Shown: positions 36,840-44,212 of the stretch, piece after piece
Layout of the letters: each line of letters opens with the position of its first letter
How positions within the stretch are numbered: the stretch's first letter is position 1
DNA from: Dorea formicigenerans
GTDB lineage: Bacteria > Bacillota > Clostridia > Lachnospirales > Lachnospiraceae
Direction of reading: 5' to 3'
Length of the DNA: 64,000 bases
NCBI RefSeq assembly: GCF_025150245.1
Contig: NZ_CP102279.1
Span: forward strand, 124,001-188,000
Made by a program: the position numbers and the translations under genes
The notes under the pieces: model-generated
Told to the model about the DNA's origin: nothing
What the model saw: only the letters and a program-made list of their open reading frames with translations
The model's database searches: none

Positions 36840-38399
36840 ATGGTAAAGGCAGCAAAAAGTTATCAACAAAAATATGAAAAAATAATGGGTGAGTCTGGTG
36901 AAGATGAACTTTGGAGTGATATTGAAAGGGCTATAGCTGAATTTAAAAAGAAAGTCGAATTGGGAAAAGCAGACGGATACTTCTGGAATATGTATTTTAA
37001 TTTGCTGCGCAGCAATAGACTTATGTTTGCAGGAATAAATAAAGCTTTTATAACCGGTGATATGGCTTATATGTTGAATGGGATTTATCAGGAAAATCGT
37101 TTCAATTGCATTTATAGAAATAGAGCGAATAGCGGAGGAACACAGACAATTAATTTCATCGAAGCTGTGATTGCTTATTTTTGTAATGATTACAAGCTGT
37201 TGGAAAAAATCATGCCGTTTGAGGCAGGACCTGCTAGTTACAGTTATTCAGCTTCGTATTATAATATGGTTTATGCCATGACATATCATGATGATGAGGT
37301 GGGAAAGAAAGCGCAGGCAGAATTAAGTACATTTATGGAGAAAAAACGGACACAATTTGATTTAAAACTAGCAAAATTTTTCTATGATTTATATCAGAAA
37401 GATGTGGACGGAGTTAATTGCGGATTACAGGAATTGTGTGATCTTATGGGAAAATGTAAGTGGATTAATGAACACATTTATGGGCTGGATAAAGACATTC
37501 AAACTTTGGGAAAGATGGTGGCAATATTTATACATGGTTTGTATCATATAGCTATGAAGTTTTTGGAAGGCAGTCCATTACTTGATAAGATTAAGATGCC
37601 CGAACATAAGAGCTTTATAAAAGAATATGAAGAATTTAATATAGAGAAGAATTTTCCGGAACCGCATAATTTAATTAATTTTGATCCGATTGCAAAGTTT
37701 ATAAATTTAAGTATAAAGACAGAAATGATACCGGAAGTATCTTTCAGTAAATCAGGAAGAATGTATGTAAATGACGGAAAAAGATTTGAGAAAAGGTTGT
37801 TTGATAATTTGCAAAAAAGTAAGGCTTTACCATTTGAATTAAAGGAAGAAAAATATAAACTGCCAGCAGTATATAAAGAGTTCATATGTAAATATGATGG
37901 TCTGAGCTTAGAGAATGGCTGCACATTCTATTCGCTTGAAGAATTAGATGCTATGAATAAAGACTTGCAGGTAAATATATATCAGCCAGATATCGTTGCT
38001 GTTGGAGATGATGGTGGTGACCTGGTCTTTCTGATGAAGCAGGAAAAAGAAGCGAAAACCGTTTATCTGGTAGATGCGGGTGATTATGATTTGGAAAGTC
38101 CGTATCAAATTATTCCGGATTTTAATAAATGGATGGAAAAAGGATTTGAAATCGAAGATATAGATGGAGAAGATGTAAGAGGAGTTGACTATGGTGATCT
38201 ATATTTAATAAAAATGCCGAAAGAAGGAGTAAAAGGATTGGTAACAATAAAAAGGGCTTTCAATTTGGAAATGAGTACGGGAGAGTTATTGCAAAAATCG
38301 AAAAGTTTGCCAACAAAATTGTTATCAAACATCACAAGTTCAAAAGCAAATATAATAGCTGAGAAAATAGGCATGCCAGGGCTATTTGAAATAAGGTAA
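36840..38399 (+). CDS. Multi-domain immunity-like protein with SMI1/KNR4 (SUKH) domain
   Basis: A 519-residue protein with three apparent parts. Residues ~1-280 are helical and may be an Imm49-type domain (weak). Residues ~310-440 look like SMI1/KNR4/SUKH: 'KLPAVYKEFICKYDGLSL', 'IVAVGDDGGDLVFLM', a Tyr/Asp strand and 'FNKWMEKGFE'. Residues ~465-519 ('LVTIKRAFNLEMSTGELL' to 'AEKIGMPGLFEIR') follow the pattern of the ribosomal L7/L12 C-terminal domain, a tail known on some SUKH proteins. SUKH proteins are common immunity factors. No secretion signal and no toxin beside it. Confidence 0.65.
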   Translation: MVKAAKSYQQKYEKIMGESGEDELWSDIERAIAEFKKKVELGKADGYFWNMYFNLLRSNRLMFAGINKAFITGDMAYMLNGIYQENRFNCIYRNRANSGGTQTINFIEAVIAYFCNDYKLLEKIMPFEAGPASYSYSASYYNMVYAMTYHDDEVGKKAQAELSTFMEKKRTQFDLKLAKFFYDLYQKDVDGVNCGLQELCDLMGKCKWINEHIYGLDKDIQTLGKMVAIFIHGLYHIAMKFLEGSPLLDKIKMPEHKSFIKEYEEFNIEKNFPEPHNLINFDPIAKFINLSIKTEMIPEVSFSKSGRMYVNDGKRFEKRLFDNLQKSKALPFELKEEKYKLPAVYKEFICKYDGLSLENGCTFYSLEELDAMNKDLQVNIYQPDIVAVGDDGGDLVFLMKQEKEAKTVYLVDAGDYDLESPYQIIPDFNKWMEKGFEIEDIDGEDVRGVDYGDLYLIKMPKEGVKGLVTIKRAFNLEMSTGELLQKSKSLPTKLLSNITSSKANIIAEKIGMPGLFEIR

Positions 38400-38508
38400 G
38401 AACTTTTTGACATTTCCACAGATACTTGATAATATGATTATAGAAAAAGAGTGCTACTGATAGACGGTTAGTCCGCTTTACTATTAAGATATCAAAGATA
38501 ACCGCTTA

Positions 38509-38564
38509 GTGAACCGACCCCCAATAGTTAGATTTTTTGGTCTAACTTCTGGGGGTCGGTTCAC
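38509..38564. repeat. 56-bp palindrome resembling IS3-type ends
   Basis: GTGAACCGACCCCCA at one end and its exact complement TGGGGGTCGGTTCAC-like arm at the other enclose TAGTTAGA...TCTAACT around a TTTTTTGG loop. 'TGAACCGACCCCC..AGTTAGA' resembles terminal inverted repeats of IS3/IS150-type elements, so this may be a relic or a miniature element. A GGGGTTTTT run just beyond it could make it act as a terminator too. Confidence 0.55.
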
Positions 38565-38651
38565 TTCTGGGGTTTTTAATATAATAGAAAAGTGAGAACG
38601 CTGTAGCATATAAATTGTATTCTACAGGAAGTTATGATAGGATAATAATAG

Positions 38652-38810
38652 TTGGCCAGAAAAGAAAATGGAGAGTATTTGTTATTGTCTAAATTTGATG
38701 AGGAAGTTGTTTTTGAATATCATATTACAATCCGAGATGAAGATTTTAATCTTGGTATTTTGACAATGCGCACACCGGAAGGAGTATTTGAAGCCGATTT
38801 TGATGCGTAA
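38652..38810 (+). CDS. Small ORF or gene remnant
   Basis: A 52-codon frame starting TTG at 38652 immediately after an in-frame TAG, with AGGA nine bases upstream, encoding 'ARKENGEYLLLSKF...ITIRDEDF...GVFEADFDA'. It reads like a compact beta-rich, acidic protein or the C-terminal remnant of a longer one. It belongs to the AT-rich accessory patch. Weak support: start codon is TTG and no family is recognised. Confidence 0.4.
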   Translation: MARKENGEYLLLSKFDEEVVFEYHITIRDEDFNLGILTMRTPEGVFEADFDA

Positions 38811-38919
38811 AGACGATGCAACGAGCGAGGGGACTATTACGTGATCCTACATGGATTATATACGTTATAGAATTAAAAATTTTAACAATAATAATAAAAA
38901 AATTGGAGGATAAATTAAG

Positions 38920-40272
38920 ATGAAAGAAAAGATTCATGCATTATCAGAAGAGATGGTTGCTAATTTGGGAAGATTGGTAGCAATTGATTCACAGCTTGGC
39001 ACACCGGAAGAAGGAAAGCCATTTGGAGAAGGACCAGCTAAAGCACTTAGCGTAGGACTTCAAATTGCGGAAGAGATGGGATTCCGTACAGTGAATTTGG
39101 ACAATTATTGTGGTTATGCAGAGATGGGAGAAGGAGACGAAATTGTTGGTATCGCCGGACATCTTGATATTGTACCTGTAGGTGGAGATTGGAGCTATAA
39201 TCCATTCGAATTGACACGTAAAGGTGATTATGTGTATGGACGTGGAACTACAGATGACAAAGGACCTGTGATGGAAGCTCTTTATGCGATGAAATTACTG
39301 CGTGATTCAGGCGTAAAACTTAATAAACGTGTTCGTCTTATTATGGGATGTAATGAGGAAACAGGTTCTAGATGTATGCAGCATTATAATGAAGTAGCTG
39401 AGGAGTTATCCTGTGGATTTACTCCAGATGCAAGTTTCCCATGTATTCATGGAGAAAAAGGTCATATGGGTATGACTGTGTATTCTAAGAACACAAAGAT
39501 TATTGCTATGAATGGTGGTTTTGTATCTAATGCAGTATGTGATAACTGCACAGCAGTTATTCCGGCAGAAGATGGTCTGAAAGAAAAATTGGAAGCCGCT
39601 TTTGCTAACACAAAACTTCAGGAATATAAAGTTACAGAAGAGAATGGAGAAATCCATATTGAAGCGAAAGGTGTTCCGGCACATGCAAGTACACCGACAT
39701 TTGGTGTGAATGCAGCAGGCGTGATATTTGAATGTCTGGAGCAAGTTGGATTCGAAGATGACTTTGTAAAATTCTATAATTCACATATTGGAACTTCTTG
39801 TGATGGAGTTGGAGTTGGATTAAAATGCCAAGATGCATATGGAGAATTGACACTTTGTAACGGAATTGTGAAAACAGAAGATGGTGTGATCTCTTGTACA
39901 ATTGATATCCGTGTTCCGGTTACATTTAAAGAGGAAGATATCCGCAGTATGTGTGAAGGAAAATTAGAGGATGAAAATGGACGAATTGAAATTAACAGTA
40001 TCGGGAATCCATTGTTTTTCCCAAGAGAGTCACCGCTGGTAGAGGCCTTATACAAAGCGTATGTTGATGTGACAGGAGATACGGAAAATGAGCCAATGGT
40101 AATTGGTGGGGGAACTTATGCAAAAACATTGAAAAATATTATTGCATTTGGACCGGAAAAACTAGGAGTAGATTATCGTATCCATGGTTCAGATGAATAT
40201 ATTCTTGTATCCGAGATGGAAGAAGCTGTTCTGATTTATATGGAAGCAATCAAGAATCTTCTTGCTATATAG
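38920..40272 (+). CDS. Sapep family Mn2+-dependent dipeptidase (M20/PepV-like)
   Basis: A 450-residue M20 metallopeptidase. Metal ligands are in 'AGHLDIVPVGGDW' (His, Asp), 'YGRGTTDDKGP' (bridging Asp) and 'GCNEETGSR' (catalytic Glu-Glu). A lid domain of about 180 residues follows and the protein resumes the catalytic fold near 'EPMVIGGGTYAKTL'. It hydrolyses dipeptides in the cytosol, feeding amino acids to metabolism. TTGGAGGA precedes the ATG. Single gene ending at a bidirectional terminator shared with the LysR gene. Confidence 0.93.
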   Translation: MKEKIHALSEEMVANLGRLVAIDSQLGTPEEGKPFGEGPAKALSVGLQIAEEMGFRTVNLDNYCGYAEMGEGDEIVGIAGHLDIVPVGGDWSYNPFELTRKGDYVYGRGTTDDKGPVMEALYAMKLLRDSGVKLNKRVRLIMGCNEETGSRCMQHYNEVAEELSCGFTPDASFPCIHGEKGHMGMTVYSKNTKIIAMNGGFVSNAVCDNCTAVIPAEDGLKEKLEAAFANTKLQEYKVTEENGEIHIEAKGVPAHASTPTFGVNAAGVIFECLEQVGFEDDFVKFYNSHIGTSCDGVGVGLKCQDAYGELTLCNGIVKTEDGVISCTIDIRVPVTFKEEDIRSMCEGKLEDENGRIEINSIGNPLFFPRESPLVEALYKAYVDVTGDTENEPMVIGGGTYAKTLKNIIAFGPEKLGVDYRIHGSDEYILVSEMEEAVLIYMEAIKNLLAI

Positions 40273-40285
40273 AATGTAAAAATAT

Positions 40286-40336
40286 AATAATAAAATCAGG
40301 ATCATCTGTGAGGCGGGTGCTCCTGATTTTATTATT
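40286..40336. terminator. Bidirectional terminator between dipeptidase and LysR genes
   Basis: A perfect 16-bp inverted repeat AATAATAAAATCAGGA / TCCTGATTTTATTATT (40286-40301, 40321-40336) serves the two convergent genes. Confidence 0.9.
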
Positions 40337-40360
40337 TCATAGGAAATTCTATTTCCAGTG

Positions 40361-41299
40361 TTATTGAGGGAGAGCAATTTTTAGAAATTCTTCCATAGCT
40401 CTGCTGATGTAGCGTCCTTTTTTCCAGTAAAATGATACATTTCGATTACAGTTCTTGCCGGGAAGTTTATAAAAAATAAGTTCTGAAGTTGCCGGTGCGC
40501 TTGCGAGCAGGAGATCCCCGATAAAAGTGATCCCCATTCCAGAACAGGCGATATTATAGGCGGTCATCTGTTGATCTAGTCGAAAAATTGTATGCGGAGT
40601 AAAGTTGTTTTCCTGGCAAATCGTTAGAGCACGCTTACCGGTATCGTTATCTGAACGTAGAATAATAAAGGGCTCATTTGCAAAACTGTTTAGTGGAACG
40701 GAAAGAACCTCCGGAGAAAGGAAACTACCGTCATGAATGGTCTCAATAGGAATCTGATATTCTTGCAGTCGGGTATTTACGGAGTAGCTTTTGGGAACGG
40801 CAAGTAAAAGATGTTCTTTTTGATAAACATAGTGATCAAAAATCTGCTCATCTAAAATACAGTTATCGATCATTAAATCTAGTTTTCCTGCTTGGAGGAG
40901 CAGAGAAAGATTCGCGCTGCTTTCCTCTACGAGAGAAATCTGGATATTAGGAAATTTTTGGGAAAAATCAGCGATAAGAGAAGGAAGTACCCATGAAGAA
41001 AAAAAGTTACTTCCGCCTATGTTGAGTGTTCCGGTTTTTAAATCTCCTAAATCGCGAATAAAATTTTTCAGATTATTTTCAATATCCATAATTTTTTCAA
41101 TGGCCTGTATATAATGTTCGCCGACCTCTGTCAGTTGTAAGGGTTTTGTGCTTCGGTCAAAGATAGGAGAACCGATGCGATTTTCTATTCGTTTTACATT
41201 TGCACTTAAAGAAGGCTGCGAAATAAAAAGGCTGGCGGCAGCTTTTGAAAAACTTTTTTCTTTATATACTTCATAGACATATTTCATTCCTTGAAACAT
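40361..41299 (-). CDS. LysR family transcriptional regulator
   Basis: A 312-residue regulator with an N-terminal winged helix-turn-helix ('KSFSKAAASLFISQPSLSANV', residues ~14-34) and a two-lobed effector domain ('LNIGGSNFFSSWVLPSLIADF' onward). LysR proteins commonly sit divergent from their target: aspA starts 155 bases away on the other strand. Control of aspartate or fumarate metabolism is a reasonable inference. The effector is unknown. Confidence 0.92.
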   Translation of the reverse strand: MFQGMKYVYEVYKEKSFSKAAASLFISQPSLSANVKRIENRIGSPIFDRSTKPLQLTEVGEHYIQAIEKIMDIENNLKNFIRDLGDLKTGTLNIGGSNFFSSWVLPSLIADFSQKFPNIQISLVEESSANLSLLLQAGKLDLMIDNCILDEQIFDHYVYQKEHLLLAVPKSYSVNTRLQEYQIPIETIHDGSFLSPEVLSVPLNSFANEPFIILRSDNDTGKRALTICQENNFTPHTIFRLDQQMTAYNIACSGMGITFIGDLLLASAPATSELIFYKLPGKNCNRNVSFYWKKGRYISRAMEEFLKIALPQ

Positions 41300-41453
41300 A
41301 TTATCCCCCTTTGAAAATATAACTTTTAAGCTATATAATCTATAAAAATATATGTATTTGATTATATTATAGCAGGTATATATAATAAGGACAACTAAAA
41401 GAAACGAACCAAAATGATTCGCTGGGAGAATGAATGGTAAAAGGAGAGTAACT

Positions 41454-42887
41454 ATGGACGATATGAAAAAAACGGATTATCGTGTAGAAAAAGATTCTAT
41501 TGGGGTAAAGGATATTCCGGAAGAGGTATATTATGGAGTGCAGACTTTGCGTGCAGCAGAAAACTTTCACATCACAGGTCTGAATATGCATCCGGAGATT
41601 ATTAACAGTCTTGCATATATCAAAAAAGCGTCAGCTATTACAAACTGTGAAGTCGGTATTCTTGAGAAGAAAAAAGCACAGGCTATTGTACAGGCTTGTG
41701 ATGAGATTATTGAAGGAAAATTTCATGATGATTTTATAGTAGATCCTATACAGGGGGGAGCAGGAACTTCTTTAAATATGAATGCCAATGAAGTCATTGC
41801 CAATCGTGCAATTGAGATTCTTGGAGGAAAAAAAGGAGATTATACAATTGTAAATCCGAACGATGATGTGAACTGTGGCCAGTCGACAAATGATGTCATA
41901 CCAACTGCCGGAAAGATGACTTCACTTCATCTGTTGCAGAATTTAAAGAAACAACTTCTGCGTCTTTATGATGCGCTTAATGAAAAAGCGAAAGAGTTTG
42001 ATCATGTAATCAAGATGGGACGTACGCAGATGCAGGATGCAGTGCCGATTCGTCTGGGACAGGAATTTAAAGCATATTCAGTAGCGATCATGCGAGATAT
42101 CCACAGAATGGACAAGGCAATGGATGAGATGCGTACTCTCAATATGGGAGGAACCGCCATTGGAACAGGTATCAATGCAGATGAGAATTATTTGAGAAGA
42201 ATTGTTCCTAACCTTTCAGAAATTTCAGGAATGGAGTTTATACAGGCATTTGATCTGATAGATGCAACACAGAATCTGGATTCCTTTGTTGCTGTTTCCG
42301 GTGCAGTGAAAGCATGTGCCGTAACACTTTCAAAAATGTCTAATGACCTTCGACTTATGTCATCCGGTCCGCGTGCTGGTTTTGGAGAGATTAATCTTCC
42401 GGCAAAACAGAATGGTTCCTCTATTATGCCTGGTAAAGTAAATCCGGTTATTCCGGAAGTAGTTAATCAGGTAGCGTTTAATATTATTGGAAATGATATG
42501 ACAATTACAATGGCAGCCGAAGCAGGACAGTTAGAATTAAATGCATTTGAGCCGATCATTTTCTATTGTATGTTCCAGTCTATCGATACGCTTGGCTATG
42601 CAGTTGAGACACTCGTAGATAATTGTATCGTAGGAATTACGGCCAATGAAGAAAGATGTCGTCAGTTGGTAGAAAACAGTGTAGGAATCATTACAGCGAT
42701 TTGTCCGCATGTAGGTTATGAAAAAACAGCAGACATTGCGAAAAAAGCAATTAATTCCAATGAATCTGTAAGAAGCTTGATTTTGAAAGAAAATATTATG
42801 GATGAAGAGGAACTGAGTCGAATTCTTGATCCAATTCATATGACAGAACCAGGTATTTCAGGAAAAGATGTTCTTATGAAAATTTAA
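41454..42887 (+). CDS. aspA: Aspartate ammonia-lyase
   Basis: A 477-residue member of the fumarase/aspartase superfamily that converts L-aspartate to fumarate and ammonia. The signature 'GSSIMPGKVNPVIPEVVNQV' is the flexible catalytic loop; 'GGAGTSLNMNANEVIANRA' and 'GQSTNDVIPTA' bind substrate. AspA and class II fumarase are similar, but 'NLDSFVAVSGAVKA' and overall pattern favour aspartase. ATG at 41454 follows AAAGGAGA; an in-frame ATG at 41430 precedes that site. Divergent from a LysR gene and followed by a terminator. Confidence 0.92.
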   Translation: MDDMKKTDYRVEKDSIGVKDIPEEVYYGVQTLRAAENFHITGLNMHPEIINSLAYIKKASAITNCEVGILEKKKAQAIVQACDEIIEGKFHDDFIVDPIQGGAGTSLNMNANEVIANRAIEILGGKKGDYTIVNPNDDVNCGQSTNDVIPTAGKMTSLHLLQNLKKQLLRLYDALNEKAKEFDHVIKMGRTQMQDAVPIRLGQEFKAYSVAIMRDIHRMDKAMDEMRTLNMGGTAIGTGINADENYLRRIVPNLSEISGMEFIQAFDLIDATQNLDSFVAVSGAVKACAVTLSKMSNDLRLMSSGPRAGFGEINLPAKQNGSSIMPGKVNPVIPEVVNQVAFNIIGNDMTITMAAEAGQLELNAFEPIIFYCMFQSIDTLGYAVETLVDNCIVGITANEERCRQLVENSVGIITAICPHVGYEKTADIAKKAINSNESVRSLILKENIMDEEELSRILDPIHMTEPGISGKDVLMKI

Positions 42888-42924
42888 GATGAAAAATTAA
42901 GATGAAAATCACATATGATATATG

Positions 42925-42953
42925 CCCCAGAGTTTTAGGACTCTGGGGTTTTG
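42925..42953 (+). terminator. Terminator of aspA
   Basis: CCCCAGAGT / ACTCTGGGG stem with a TTTTG tail, similar in sequence to the terminator at 35078. Confidence 0.85.
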
Positions 42954-43075
42954 TATTTATTACACAGGAAAGATTTTGAGTGATATAGTCAGGAGAGAGA
43001 ATGGTTGATTACAGAAAAAAACATCGATATAATAAAAGCACATGAGATTAAAAATAAGAATGAGGTGTGGCTGCC

Positions 43076-44212
43076 ATGAAATTTATACATATATCGGACT
43101 TGCATCTGGGAAAACGTGTGAATGAGTTTTCGATGCTGGAAGATCAAAGAGATATTTTGAAGAAAATACTTACTGTCGTTGATGAAGAAAAGCCGGAGGC
43201 AGTTTTCATTGCTGGAGACGTCTACGATAAATCAATACCGCCTATAGAGGCAATCCAGTTATTTGATGATTTTTTGTGTCAGTTATCAAGAAAAAAAGTG
43301 CAGACATTCATAATTAGTGGTAATCATGACAGCGCGGAGAGAATTGCATTTGGTGGTCGATTGATGAGAGAAAGTGGTGTGTATGTTGCACCGGCATATT
43401 CTGGAAATACAGATTCGATTGTACTGACAGATGAATGGGGACCGGTTAATATTTATTTGTTACCATTTGTAAAGCCAGTAAACGTAAAGCATTTTTTTGA
43501 AGAGGAACAGGTGGAAAACTATACAGATGCTTTGCGCGTTGCAGTGGAGCAGATGAAAGTAAATCCGGATGAAAGAAATGTAATCGTGACACATCAGTTT
43601 GTAACTGGGGCGAAGAGAAGTGAGTCGGAAGAGATTTCTGTGGGGGGAACAGATAATGTAGATGTAAATGTATTCGAAAATTTTGATTATGTAGCACTGG
43701 GCCATATTCACGGACCGCAGAAGATTAGCAGAGAGACAGTGCGATATTGTGGAACTCCGTTAAAATATTCCTTTTCGGAGATTCACCACAAAAAGTCTGT
43801 GACAATCGTAGAAATGAAACAAAAGGGAAATGTAGTTATTCGAACAAAAGAATTGAATCCTTTACATGACTGGTATGAGATAAAAGGAAGCTATATGGAA
43901 GTGGCGGAAAAATCTTATTATGACAGTCTGGACAGAAATTGTTATATGCATATTACATTGACAGATGAAGAAGATATACCAGACGCGGTACGGAAATTAC
44001 AAGTCATTTATCCGAATCTTATGAAATTGGATTATGACAATCAAAGGACGCGTGGAAGGAAATCATTTGCGGATGTGCAGGAAGTAGAAGAAAAAACACC
44101 GTTTGATATATTTGAAGATTTATATGAAAAACAGAATAATCAGGAAATGAATGAAGAACAGAAGCAATTGATTCATTCGTTAATTGAAAAAATCTGGGAG
44201 GATAAGAATTGA
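43076..44212 (+). CDS. sbcD: Nuclease SbcCD subunit D
   Basis: A 378-residue Mre11-type metallophosphoesterase. The phosphoesterase motifs are 'ISDLHLGKR', 'FIAGDVYDKS', 'ISGNHDSAER', 'VTHQF' and 'ALGHIHGPQ', together binding two Mn2+ ions. With SbcC it cuts hairpins and processes double-strand breaks. ATG at 43076 is taken because GAGGTG lies nine bases upstream. The stop overlaps the TTG start of sbcC (TTGA), indicating coupled translation. Confidence 0.95.
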   Translation: MKFIHISDLHLGKRVNEFSMLEDQRDILKKILTVVDEEKPEAVFIAGDVYDKSIPPIEAIQLFDDFLCQLSRKKVQTFIISGNHDSAERIAFGGRLMRESGVYVAPAYSGNTDSIVLTDEWGPVNIYLLPFVKPVNVKHFFEEEQVENYTDALRVAVEQMKVNPDERNVIVTHQFVTGAKRSESEEISVGGTDNVDVNVFENFDYVALGHIHGPQKISRETVRYCGTPLKYSFSEIHHKKSVTIVEMKQKGNVVIRTKELNPLHDWYEIKGSYMEVAEKSYYDSLDRNCYMHITLTDEEDIPDAVRKLQVIYPNLMKLDYDNQRTRGRKSFADVQEVEEKTPFDIFEDLYEKQNNQEMNEEQKQLIHSLIEKIWEDKN

